A stretch of 8,106 nt of DNA. Origin: Holosporales bacterium. GTDB taxonomy: Bacteria; Pseudomonadota; Alphaproteobacteria; RUG11792. Shown piece by piece: positions 1 through 6,102 of this stretch. Numbering within the stretch: the stretch's first letter is position 1; each line of letters opens with the position of its first letter. Where the stretch lies: assembly GCA_031263345.1 (NCBI GenBank), contig JAISFY010000029.1:1-8106 (forward strand). Reading direction: 5' to 3'. The notes below the pieces were generated by a model. It ran no database searches and had not been told where the DNA came from. It saw only the letters and a list, made by a program, of their open reading frames with translations. The position numbers and the translations under genes were made by a program.

Positions 1-72
1 TTTTTCTGTATGTTCTTTAAATATCTTGCAAAAATCATCGACATAAGTAAAAATCTCAACTAGTGGAACCAT
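1..72 (-). CDS. IS982-type transposase, N-terminal fragment (runs off the left edge)
   Basis: The first 24 codons of a minus-strand ORF are visible and continue past base 1. The translation contains EIFTYVDDFCKIF, which resembles the 'EIFC.VDDFC..F' opening typical of IS982-family transposases (recognised from memory of the family, not from a search). I chose ATG at 70-72 because it places this motif at residues 6-18, as expected at the N terminus. The frame stays open upstream to a TAG but has no other good start there. No strong Shine-Dalgarno precedes it, which is common for transposases. Whether the gene is intact cannot be told from this window. It lies directly downstream of pyrH, in the slot usually held by frr. 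Confidence 0.65.
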   Translation of the reverse strand, partial: MVPLVEIFTYVDDFCKIFKEHTEK

Positions 73-165
73 AATGTATACGTTTTTGTTAAAATCTCTA
101 CGTACTTTATGCGTTCCGCCGTCTTTTTTCTAGGGGGTTCATCAGCTCTTTCGCGAATCTCAGGT
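1..165 (-). mobile_element. Probable end of an IS982-like insertion sequence
   Basis: The transposase start at 72 implies that the IS terminus lies a short way upstream of it, between 72 and the pyrH stop at 212. A plausible tip is the minus-strand sequence ACCTGAGATTCGCG, read from 165 leftwards. It is followed by a GC-richer stretch (113-164) that differs from the very AT-rich spacer 166-211. The boundary is inferred, because the other inverted repeat and the target duplication lie outside the window. Confidence 0.45.
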
Positions 166-211
166 TAATTTATTTGATTTTTGTAATATCAGATGCTATA
201 TAATATATATC

Positions 212-943
212 CTACTGTGGGATTCTTTCTGAGGCTCTCACTATCGATAGCTTAATATCCTCATTTATTGCTCGAATCAGGCAGTCCTTTTCTTCAATTG
301 AGAAAATGTAAATCGGGATTTTTCTCTGCATTGCCATTATCAATGCTGCATTATCCATGAAATTTAATTGCCTATCGACGGCTTCTTGATATGTCATTTC
401 CGGGATATGCACGGCCTCACACGTAACCTTCGGGTCGTCGCTATATATTCCATCGACATGCGTCGCCTTCAATATTATATCACACTCAGATAACGACGCG
501 GCGATGACGGAGACCGTATCGGTCGAGCAATAAGGTAAACCGATTCCACCGACGAATATAGCGACCTTGTCTTGAGCCATCATTTTAGCAATATTGAATG
601 AATTAGCATGAGAAATTTCGAATGGTAAACTCAAATTCGAGACAATCCCTGCATCGACCCCGTGGTGCGAGAGGACGTCGCGAAGCATGATACCATTAAT
701 AGCCGTCGACAACATTCCCATCGCATCTGCCGTTTCCGGTTTTACGACCTCATTATTTTGCCAATCGCGTCCCCTAATAACATTACCACCTCCAACGACG
801 ATAACAACTCGGATTCCAGTATCGAGGACACTTTTAACGTCTCGGCAAACTTTCGAAACTCGGTCGATATTAAACCATGAGGTTCGATCGCCGGCTATCG
901 CTTCTCCGGAAACTTTAACTAGTACCCTCCTAATCGATGGCAT
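212..943 (-). CDS. pyrH: UMP kinase (uridylate kinase, PyrH)
   Basis: This is the cytoplasmic bacterial UMP kinase, which phosphorylates UMP to UDP with ATP in pyrimidine nucleotide synthesis. The protein has 243 residues, the usual length. The N-terminal LVKVSGEAI (residues 8-16) corresponds to the family's phosphate-binding LLKLSGEAL segment. GGGNVIRG (51-58) is the glycine-rich nucleoside-phosphate loop, followed by DAMGMLSTAING (about 73-84), which matches the conserved D-MGM-AT-xNG block. KATHVDGIYSDDPK matches the conserved KATKVDGVYxxDPK segment, and FMDNAALIMAM is a diverged form of the MDxTA region. The gene starts 7 nt after the tsf stop and is the last gene of rpsB-tsf-pyrH. No Shine-Dalgarno stands before ATG 943; translation may depend on coupling with tsf. 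The usual next gene, frr, is missing here and IS DNA follows. Confidence 0.96.
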   Translation of the reverse strand: MPSIRRVLVKVSGEAIAGDRTSWFNIDRVSKVCRDVKSVLDTGIRVVIVVGGGNVIRGRDWQNNEVVKPETADAMGMLSTAINGIMLRDVLSHHGVDAGIVSNLSLPFEISHANSFNIAKMMAQDKVAIFVGGIGLPYCSTDTVSVIAASLSECDIILKATHVDGIYSDDPKVTCEAVHIPEMTYQEAVDRQLNFMDNAALIMAMQRKIPIYIFSIEEKDCLIRAINEDIKLSIVRASERIPQ

Positions 944-950
944 CGTAAGT

Positions 951-1880
951 TCACGCGATAAATGATTTCACTTCTTCCGCAAAATTACTTTCTAGTTTTT
1001 CTATGCTTTCTCCCAATACAAGCTTTTCGAATGTCGATATCGAAAATTTTGTTCCTCTCTCTTTATTAAAGTTTGCAACAAAATCACCAATCTTTGTTTT
1101 ACCATCGATAACAAAAATCTGATTAAGTAGAACATTCTCTTCAAGAAACTTTTTTACACGTCCCTCAGCCATTTTTTCGGCAATATCATCTGGTTTCCCG
1201 TTGTCCTTAGCCTGGGCAATGACAATCTCTTTTTCTTTTGCTATGACTGACTGCGGAATATATTCCGAGGAAAGATATGTTGGGCTCGCCGCCGCTACAT
1301 GCATCGCAATTTTTTTCCCAAGCTCATCGGCTGTGTTACTGCAAAATTCTCCATTACTTTCGATACCAATCAAGACGCCAATCTTTCCCATACCAGGTTT
1401 AATGGCTCCATGGATATAGGTCGAAATGATACCATTCTTTGCACTGATTCTTTTACACCTTCTCAGAGAGATATTCTCGTCGATGACAGAAGCCAGTAAG
1501 TTTATTTCCTCATAGATAGTTCTATCTGATCCTTGAAATTTGGATTTTAAAATCTGATCGATAAAATCGTATTCGAGTGCTGTTTTTGCTACTTCAGAGG
1601 CAACCTCCTGAAATTTCTCATTTCTTGCAACGAAATCAGTTTCCGAGTTTATCTCAACAATCGAGGCAGTTTTTCGATTGGCCGATGTTGAGCAAGCGAT
1701 TAGTCCATCTGCGGCTATTCGAAATGATTTCCTGACTGTATCCATCAATCCCTTTTTGCGAAGGTATTCAAATGCAGCTACAACATCTCCGTTTGCCTCG
1801 ATCAGGGCCCGTTTACAATTCATCATTCCAGCTCCCGTTTTATCACGGAGCTCTTTTACTAATCCTGCAGGAATTTCCAT
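951..1880 (-). CDS. tsf: Translation elongation factor Ts (EF-Ts)
   Basis: EF-Ts is the cytoplasmic nucleotide-exchange factor that regenerates EF-Tu-GTP. At 309 residues it has normal bacterial length. The N-terminal UBA-like domain (about 1-50) contains LVKELRDKTGAGMMNCKRAL, the standard signature. The core then has INSETDFVARNEKF (residues 77-90), the TDFV motif that contacts EF-Tu. Later segments such as KKIAMHVAAASPTYL and a C-terminal stretch with NQIFVIDGK match the family's dimerisation and C-terminal regions. The ATG lies 2 nt after the rpsB stop. An AAGGAG Shine-Dalgarno (complement of 1891-1896) sits 10 nt upstream, inside the last codons of rpsB, so rpsB and tsf are translated from the same message and probably coupled. 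Confidence 0.97.
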   Translation of the reverse strand: MEIPAGLVKELRDKTGAGMMNCKRALIEANGDVVAAFEYLRKKGLMDTVRKSFRIAADGLIACSTSANRKTASIVEINSETDFVARNEKFQEVASEVAKTALEYDFIDQILKSKFQGSDRTIYEEINLLASVIDENISLRRCKRISAKNGIISTYIHGAIKPGMGKIGVLIGIESNGEFCSNTADELGKKIAMHVAAASPTYLSSEYIPQSVIAKEKEIVIAQAKDNGKPDDIAEKMAEGRVKKFLEENVLLNQIFVIDGKTKIGDFVANFNKERGTKFSISTFEKLVLGESIEKLESNFAEEVKSFIA

Positions 1881-1882
1881 TT

Positions 1883-2686
1883 TTAATTCACTCCTTCTAC
1901 TACATGAAGCTCTTCGACCGGCATTCTTTGGTTATCACCGGCGACTTGAGCATTTTCTGTGGTAACATCTACCGCAGCTCCGATATCGATCCCAGACTTC
2001 TTCATTCCTTTTTGAATCCCCTCCAAAACGGCATTTGCAAACAGGTTACAATATAAATTGATAGCCTTAATGGCATCATCGTTTCCTGGGACTGGGTAAA
2101 TTATACCATCCGGATCAGAATTAGAATCGACAATTCCAATAATGGGAATGTGGAGCTTTATCGCTTCCTTTACGGCAATACTTTCCCGAATCGTGTCGAT
2201 GACGATGACGAGATCTGGAATCCCTCCCATTTCTCGAATACCACCCAACGCCATATTAAGTTTCCCATGCTCACGCTGAAGTCTCAAAATCTCCTTTTTC
2301 GTTAGCCCAACTGGATTCGCAATCATGTTCTCCAGCGATTTTAACCGCCTGATCGATTGATGTATCGTCTTCCAGTTCGTCAACATTCCGCCAAGCCATC
2401 TGTGGTTGACGTAATACTGCCCGCATCTGCAGGCCGCTTCCTTTATCTTTTCTGCTGCCTGAGCTTTCGTTCCGACGAGCAGAACCCGCCCGTGATTGGC
2501 CGCTACATCCACTATAACGCTCAAGGCATAATCCAGCATCGGGACCGTCTGTTCCAGATCCAAGATGTGAATCCCACCTTTACTTCCAAAAACGTACGGA
2601 GCCATCTTCGGATTCCATTTTCTCGTAATATGTCCGTAATGAACACCAGCCTCTAAAAGTTGCCGCATTGTAAATTTGGTAGACAT
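1883..2686 (-). CDS. rpsB: 30S ribosomal protein S2 (uS2)
   Basis: Protein uS2 binds the back of the 30S subunit and is needed for bS1 docking. The 267-residue product starts with MRQLLEAGVHYGHITRKWNPKM at residues 7-28 (the classic N terminus), followed by PYVFGSKGGIHILDLEQT. It continues with LLVGTKAQA, the segment YVNHRWLGGMLTNWKTI, and PDLVIVIDTIRESIAVKEA, all diagnostic of the family. The C-terminal tail after about residue 235 is variable and acidic, as in other alphaproteobacteria. The start ATG is preceded by AAAGGAATGAG about 14 nt upstream, a rather distant Shine-Dalgarno. It is the first gene of the operon and has a long leader with regulatory features. Confidence 0.98.
   Translation of the reverse strand: MSTKFTMRQLLEAGVHYGHITRKWNPKMAPYVFGSKGGIHILDLEQTVPMLDYALSVIVDVAANHGRVLLVGTKAQAAEKIKEAACRCGQYYVNHRWLGGMLTNWKTIHQSIRRLKSLENMIANPVGLTKKEILRLQREHGKLNMALGGIREMGGIPDLVIVIDTIRESIAVKEAIKLHIPIIGIVDSNSDPDGIIYPVPGNDDAIKAINLYCNLFANAVLEGIQKGMKKSGIDIGAAVDVTTENAQVAGDNQRMPVEELHVVEGVN
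1891..1896 (-). promoter_or_regulatory. Shine-Dalgarno of tsf inside rpsB
   Basis: The minus strand reads AAGGAG within the final codons of rpsB, 10 nt before the tsf ATG. It fixes the tsf start and implies co-translation with rpsB. Confidence 0.8.
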
Positions 2687-2842
2687 AATGCTTAACTCAT
2701 TCCTTTCCGATTAAAACCCAACGGTGAAAGAGCAAACTTAAAACCTCCAAAAACGAATAAACGGAGGCATCGGAAACTCAGATCACCTAAAACTCCACCG
2801 TACATACCATCCGGCTGACGCTAATGTTAGCAAACCTCGCCT
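2687..2842 (-). promoter_or_regulatory. rpsB mRNA leader with competing helices
   Basis: The minus-strand region before rpsB is long for a simple 5' UTR. Minus-strand CCTCCGT (2761-2767 on plus) can pair with upstream ACGGTGG (2795-2801), with one mismatch. Its CCTCC part can instead pair with GGAGG downstream (2744-2748), with a 14-nt loop. The two pairings exclude each other. A small perfect inverted repeat, GCTAA-N2-TTAGC, occupies 2820-2831. S2 autoregulation through its leader is known in enterobacteria; whether this leader binds S2 is inference. Confidence 0.4.
2697..2735 (-). CDS. Possible 12-codon leader peptide upstream of rpsB
   Basis: A short minus-strand frame begins with TTG at 2735, 8 nt after a perfect GGAGG (complement of 2744-2748). 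It encodes MLFHRWVLIGKE and stops with TGA at 2697-2699, ten bases before the rpsB ATG. The stop overlaps the rpsB ribosome-binding site (AAAGGAATGAG), which would allow coupling between peptide termination and rpsB initiation. The length, the TTG start and the lack of any homology evidence make this speculative. The well-placed GGAGG is the main argument. Confidence 0.3.
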   Translation of the reverse strand: MLFHRWVLIGKE

Positions 2843-2846
2843 ATAA

Positions 2847-2876
2847 ATTCAATACTGCGATTGACTTAGACGTCAA
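2847..2876 (-). promoter_or_regulatory. Candidate rpsB promoter
   Basis: On the minus strand TTGACG (complement of 2871-2876) matches the -35 consensus at five of six bases. With an 18-bp spacer, TTGAAT (2847-2852) matches the -10 at four of six. The -10 is weak, so the exact start is uncertain. CarD-family proteins are known to assist such promoters in other bacteria, and here carD lies just across this region. Confidence 0.4.
2861..2876. repeat. Inverted repeat TTGAC-N6-GTCAA
   Basis: The arms TTGAC (2861-2865) and GTCAA (2872-2876) form a perfect 5-bp inverted repeat midway between the divergent rpsB and carD genes. Each arm reads as a -35 hexamer on one strand (TTGACT on plus, TTGACG on minus). 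The site may therefore be back-to-back overlapping -35 elements, an operator, or both. Confidence 0.45.
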
Positions 2877-2882
2877 AATATG

Positions 2883-2897
2883 TTAATTATCTATTAA
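2883..2897 (+). promoter_or_regulatory. CtrA-like box upstream of carD
   Basis: The sequence TTAA-TTATCTA-TTAA is an exact TTAA-N7-TTAA, the alphaproteobacterial CtrA binding consensus. It lies 40 bp before the carD start and just downstream of the TTGACT -35-like element. In AT-rich DNA such a match can arise by chance (about one every 15 kb at 60% AT), so its position is the only support. Confidence 0.35.
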
Positions 2898-2936
2898 TCG
2901 AAATTGAAGTGACGAGGGTTCAGAGGCATTTTGAAG

Positions 2937-3443
2937 ATGAGGGGCATTGATGAAAGTACAACATTTGAAGTCGGAGCATGGGTCGTGTATCCATCGCATG
3001 GTGTTGGGCGCCTCGATCGAGTCGATAGAATTGAAATTGATGGGACGACTGTTGAATTTTTTGTCATATCCTTTCCGAAGAACAAACTGGAATTAAAGTT
3101 ACCGATCAGAAGGGCGGTAGAAGCTGGTCTTCGCAGGGTTGTCAGTAAGGAAGATATGGAAGAGGCTCTCGGGATTCTTGTTCAAAAGACAAAGAAAAGG
3201 CGTTTGATGTGGAGCAAGAGGGCCCAGGAGTATGAGTCGAAAATAAATTCTGGAGACCCGGTCGCAATAGCTGAGGTCATCCGGGAATTATACAGAGGGT
3301 CGGGAGATGTAGCCCAATCCTTTAGCGAGCGTCAAATATATCAGCATGCTCTAGAAAGGCTGGCCAGAGAGATATCCGTCGTCGATGAAATTGGTGAAGA
3401 CGATGCGATTAAGAAGCTAGAGTCGATTTTACATGCCGCTTAA
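2937..3443 (+). CDS. cdnL: CarD/CdnL-family RNA polymerase-binding transcription factor
   Basis: CarD-family proteins bind the RNA polymerase beta subunit and stabilise open promoter complexes, notably at rRNA and growth genes. The N-terminal RNAP-interaction domain (about 9-66) includes FEVGAWVVYPSHGVG (10-24) and the strand FFVISFPKNKLELKLP. The helical DNA-contacting domain follows, with MWSKRAQEYESKINSGD (about 91-107); its Trp92 aligns with the conserved wedge tryptophan of the family. IAEVIRELYR and SERQIYQHALERLAREI match Caulobacter-type CdnL closely. I prefer ATG 2937 (168 residues), with AGAGG 10 nt upstream; the TTG at 2931 would leave only 4 nt of spacing. The gene stands alone, divergent from rpsB and convergent with the SIMPL gene. 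No factor-independent terminator is evident in 3444-3513. Confidence 0.93.
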   Translation: MRGIDESTTFEVGAWVVYPSHGVGRLDRVDRIEIDGTTVEFFVISFPKNKLELKLPIRRAVEAGLRRVVSKEDMEEALGILVQKTKKRRLMWSKRAQEYESKINSGDPVAIAEVIRELYRGSGDVAQSFSERQIYQHALERLAREISVVDEIGEDDAIKKLESILHAA

Positions 3444-3513
3444 TTGTGCGTGACGTTTGATGTTTTAGAGATTACAGGACCCCACGGTACACGTTACTTA
3501 GAGTTCTGTTGGG

Positions 3514-4230
3514 TTAGTTGTTCTTGGTTACCGTAAACGTGACACTAGCATTGGTGGTAGCGATTTGGTCTTTGTTCTTACCCAACTGCGGGTCTCTATA
3601 CATGCTGTAATTGGTAGCATTTTTATCTCTGAGTTCGATGTATTCATAATTAATTCCAGGAGGGCCAACTATTTGGCAGTCCTGAGCGGCCGCTATCTCC
3701 TCTGCACGTATCCTGGCGTTTTGTATAGCCTGTGGTAAGAGTCTTTTTTCAATTGAGGTTACGTCTTTTACGCGGTAAACTATTCCTTCGTACGATGTAA
3801 TCGAAATGCCTTGCTCAGATAATTTCGCCGACAATCTGAACGCTTCCTCTGTCTCGTTTAGTTTTGAAGAATATATCCAGTAATTCTGAGAAATAGTAAA
3901 AATATTCTTGCCTTCGTCAGTTTTTGAATGCTTGAAGCTCTTCGGCTGCACTTTAAAATCAATTTCCTGCTCGAGGCCAGTGCCCGTCAACATCTCGATA
4001 ATTTCTTTTTTAGCCTTTTTCGCCGTTTTCTTAACTTCTTCGATATCATCACCAACGGTTAAACACTCGAACTTCCATTCGAGTAAATCCGCATTAATTT
4101 CCTCTTCAGCACGCCCACGAATCATTATCTGCGAGGTTATTAGCTTATTCTTAAATGTCTGTTTCGTATTAATGAACACGCCCAAAATAATCGATACTCC
4201 AAGGATTATACTCGGAATTATTCTTTTCAT
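3514..4230 (-). CDS. SIMPL (DUF541) domain protein, membrane-anchored
   Basis: SIMPL-domain proteins are envelope proteins of poorly defined role, sometimes linked to oxidative stress or outer-membrane functions. The 238-residue product has an uncleaved-looking N-terminal hydrophobic segment (about 4-20: IIPSIILGVSIILGVF) after a Met-Lys-Arg start. The domain fills residues 33-236. IRGRAEEEINADLLEWKFE is the typical first strand (V.G.ae..v.aD...w). LLPQAIQNARIRAEEIAAAQ followed by IVGPPGINYEY is the characteristic central helix and strand, and ASVTFTVTK is the final strand. GGTGGA (4236-4241 complement) lies 5 nt before the ATG. The gene is 61 nt downstream of the Mic60-like gene on the same strand with no terminator between them, so it is probably co-transcribed. 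It most likely faces the periplasm. Confidence 0.85.
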   Translation of the reverse strand: MKRIIPSIILGVSIILGVFINTKQTFKNKLITSQIMIRGRAEEEINADLLEWKFECLTVGDDIEEVKKTAKKAKKEIIEMLTGTGLEQEIDFKVQPKSFKHSKTDEGKNIFTISQNYWIYSSKLNETEEAFRLSAKLSEQGISITSYEGIVYRVKDVTSIEKRLLPQAIQNARIRAEEIAAAQDCQIVGPPGINYEYIELRDKNATNYSMYRDPQLGKNKDQIATTNASVTFTVTKNN

Positions 4231-4291
4231 TATTTTCCACCATAAAATATCTCCCTCACTTTATTTTAACGAATTTATTGAGTGCTGACAA

Positions 4292-5248
4292 TTACTTACT
4301 TAGACCAGATGTATTCTTACTTTCTATTTCTATGAATTCAGTTTTAAATTTTTGGAAAGACTTTTCGAGATCTGCCCGTTTTTTTACATCTAAAATTAGG
4401 TCACTTAACTCCTGGTTATTAGTATCAATTTTTTCAAGGATTTCGAACGATTTTTCAAAATTACCTTCTTTTGCAGCTTCATTAGCCATCGTGAATAAAG
4501 ATTTATCATCGGCGTCTGGAGGTATTCGCACCGATTCATCGCCGTTATCCTTCTTCAACACCTTAAATGCGGCAAATATTTTTTCCTTTATGACTCGTTT
4601 TTGTTTTTCCCAGAATGATTCTTCGACAATCGTATCGAATACCGATACACTGATCGAAGCAAACGCTTTCCTCAGAGACTGGGATGATTTTACCGTCATC
4701 TCACTAAATTTCATTACTTCATTACTCGTCGCGTATTTTTTTATATCAATTTTCTCAGAATGAGCTGCGATGAATGTTACGAATGGGGCACCATCCTTAA
4801 CAAGATTTTCAAATGACTCTATAAATTCCTTTTTTTCGGGTGATAACGCTCTTACGGTATCATCGTCATGATTGATTCTAATATTAATTTCGTTTTTAAT
4901 GCATTCGACGTCCTTTTGAAGAGAGGCAATACTCGTATAGATATATGATGAATTTTCTTTATTAGATTTCAATTCTATTATTATAGCATCAATTTTGTCG
5001 AATATTTCAGTAACAGAACCAGCAACAGCCTTAATTTTATTTTCTATCGCCTCGCATCGCTCTGCTGTCGCTTGAGCATCCCGTTCATATTGACCAATCC
5101 AAATCTTCAGGACAGCGAAAGAACATCCACCCGCAATACAAGCACTTAGGATATATACCCAATAAGGTCTTAAGAATCGGCGCTTCTTGCTCGAATGATC
5201 TCTATGGGCTATGTCATTGTCCTTTACCTTCGTTTCGCCTTCATTCAT
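4292..5248 (-). CDS. Mitofilin/Mic60-like coiled-coil inner-membrane protein
   Basis: The 318-residue protein has a charged cytoplasmic N terminus (1-28, with SSKKRRFLR), one transmembrane helix (about 29-47, containing the small-residue stretch ACIAGG), and a long helical, probably coiled-coil periplasmic region (about 50-230). The C-terminal part has SFWEKQKRVIKEKIF and then VRIPPDADDKSLFTMANEAA, EGNFEKSFEILEKID and LILDVKKRADLEKSFQKFK. This order (amphipathic helix, VR segment, 'A..A...G....A...L' helix and a final 'W/L..A..R...E.....' helix) resembles the C-terminal mitofilin signature of alphaproteobacterial Mic60 proteins, which shape inner-membrane invaginations. The identification is by pattern only; the protein could be a generic coiled-coil anchor. 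A near-consensus promoter precedes it, and the SIMPL gene follows. The usual hem neighbours of bacterial mic60 are absent. There is no clear Shine-Dalgarno. Confidence 0.6.
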   Translation of the reverse strand: MNEGETKVKDNDIAHRDHSSKKRRFLRPYWVYILSACIAGGCSFAVLKIWIGQYERDAQATAERCEAIENKIKAVAGSVTEIFDKIDAIIIELKSNKENSSYIYTSIASLQKDVECIKNEINIRINHDDDTVRALSPEKKEFIESFENLVKDGAPFVTFIAAHSEKIDIKKYATSNEVMKFSEMTVKSSQSLRKAFASISVSVFDTIVEESFWEKQKRVIKEKIFAAFKVLKKDNGDESVRIPPDADDKSLFTMANEAAKEGNFEKSFEILEKIDTNNQELSDLILDVKKRADLEKSFQKFKTEFIEIESKNTSGLSK

Positions 5249-5297
5249 TTATTAATACCGGCCCGCCATATAATTATTTGAACAGATAGTCCCATAT

Positions 5298-5325
5298 ATT
5301 ATACCATAACAAATCAAAGTGTCCA
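5298..5325 (-). promoter_or_regulatory. Promoter of the Mic60-like/SIMPL operon
   Basis: On the minus strand TGGACA (complement of 5320-5325, five of six -35 bases) is followed after 16 bp by a perfect TATAAT (5298-5303). An extended -10 TG sits one base before it (TGGTATAAT). The predicted start is near 5292, giving a leader of about 45 nt. Confidence 0.65.
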
Positions 5326-5347
5326 ACTCACATAATACCCATTATTA

Positions 5348-6070
5348 CTATTCTTCATTAATATTATGAAATACTTTCTGAACATCATCATTATCTTCCA
5401 AAAGATCAATCAATTTTTGAACGGTCGTTTTGGTATCATTAGAACATTGAGCCAAAACGGTTGGTCTCCAAACTAATCCAGATTCTATCGGATCTCCGAA
5501 TTCCCTAACGAATGCATCCCTAACATCGGCGAAGGATTCAATCGATGAGACGATTTCAATCATATCATCAAACTCCTCAACATTCTCTGCTCCAGCTTCG
5601 ATCGCGAAATCGAAGGCTCTATCGAATCCTCCTCGAATCTTATGATAAATCATATGTCCGATTCGATTGAAAGAGAAAGAAACACTTCCAGTCTCTCCCA
5701 AATTTCCTCCAAATTTAGAAAATGCAGAACGAATCTCAGAGGCAGTCCGGTTTCGATTATCGGTTAGTGTCTCGACGATGATTGCGATGCCAGAAGGACC
5801 ATACCCCTCATACCGCACTTCATCAAAATTGGTGCCATCGTCTGGACCGATGGCTTTAGCGATCGCTCTTTCAACATTATCCTTCGGCATGTTGTTTTCA
5901 CGAGCCAATGCGAGAGCGGCCCGTAACCTCGGATTAGCCGAAAAGTCGTCTCCTCCAATTTTAGTAGCCACAGTAATCTCTCGAGCAATTTTTGCAAATA
6001 CCTTGGCGCGACGAGCATCCTGGGCCCCTTTTCTGTACATGATGTTTTTAAATTGAGAATGTCCAGACAT
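5348..6070 (-). CDS. yebC: YebC/PmpR (TACO1) family protein
   Basis: YebC-family proteins are cytoplasmic. They have been described as DNA-binding regulators and, for some members and mitochondrial TACO1, as translation factors that relieve ribosome stalling. The product has 240 residues, the normal length. MSGHSQFKNIMYRKGAQD opens the protein as in the family (MAGHSKW/F..I..RK..qD). NPRLRAALALARENNMPKDNVERAI and YEGYGPSGIAIIVETLTDNRNRTASEIR are the two strongest conserved blocks. FGDPIESGLVWRPT and a C-terminal LEDNDDVQKVFHNI end the fold. The frame is open 11 codons further upstream, but family conservation fixes the start at ATG 6070. The ribosome-binding site is weak. The customary ruvC neighbour is not present. 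Confidence 0.95.
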   Translation of the reverse strand: MSGHSQFKNIMYRKGAQDARRAKVFAKIAREITVATKIGGDDFSANPRLRAALALARENNMPKDNVERAIAKAIGPDDGTNFDEVRYEGYGPSGIAIIVETLTDNRNRTASEIRSAFSKFGGNLGETGSVSFSFNRIGHMIYHKIRGGFDRAFDFAIEAGAENVEEFDDMIEIVSSIESFADVRDAFVREFGDPIESGLVWRPTVLAQCSNDTKTTVQKLIDLLEDNDDVQKVFHNINEE

Positions 6071-6081
6071 AATGCTACAAT
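6053..6081 (+). promoter_or_regulatory. Candidate plus-strand promoter opposite the yebC start
   Basis: TTGAGA (6053-6058) and TACAAT (6076-6081) each match consensus at five of six bases and are spaced by 17 bp. The -35 element lies above the AUG region of yebC, reading away from it. The predicted start is near 6088. Confidence 0.5.
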
Positions 6082-6102
6082 TCAACTGCCTATCAAAAAA
6101 CA

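Noticed and set aside
662..965. Plus-strand frames of 72-92 codons over pyrH and the tsf end
   Set aside because: They are antisense shadows of pyrH, which has clear family motifs in the other strand; no ribosome-binding site or protein-like composition.
1678..2056. Plus-strand frames across the tsf/rpsB junction
   Set aside because: They lie opposite strongly conserved EF-Ts and S2 codons and have no independent support.
3444..3513. Possible bidirectional terminator between carD and the SIMPL gene
   Set aside because: CCCCAC and GTTGGG could pair weakly, but there is no solid stem and no T-tract on either strand.
4278..4763. 161-codon plus-strand frame opposite the Mic60-like gene
   Set aside because: It has low-complexity Ser/Phe/Leu composition typical of antisense to a Lys/Glu-rich coiled-coil gene, and no ribosome-binding site.
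5667..6056. 129-codon plus-strand frame opposite yebC
   Set aside because: It is the longest shadow, but it mirrors conserved YebC codons, and its translation has no domain-like pattern.
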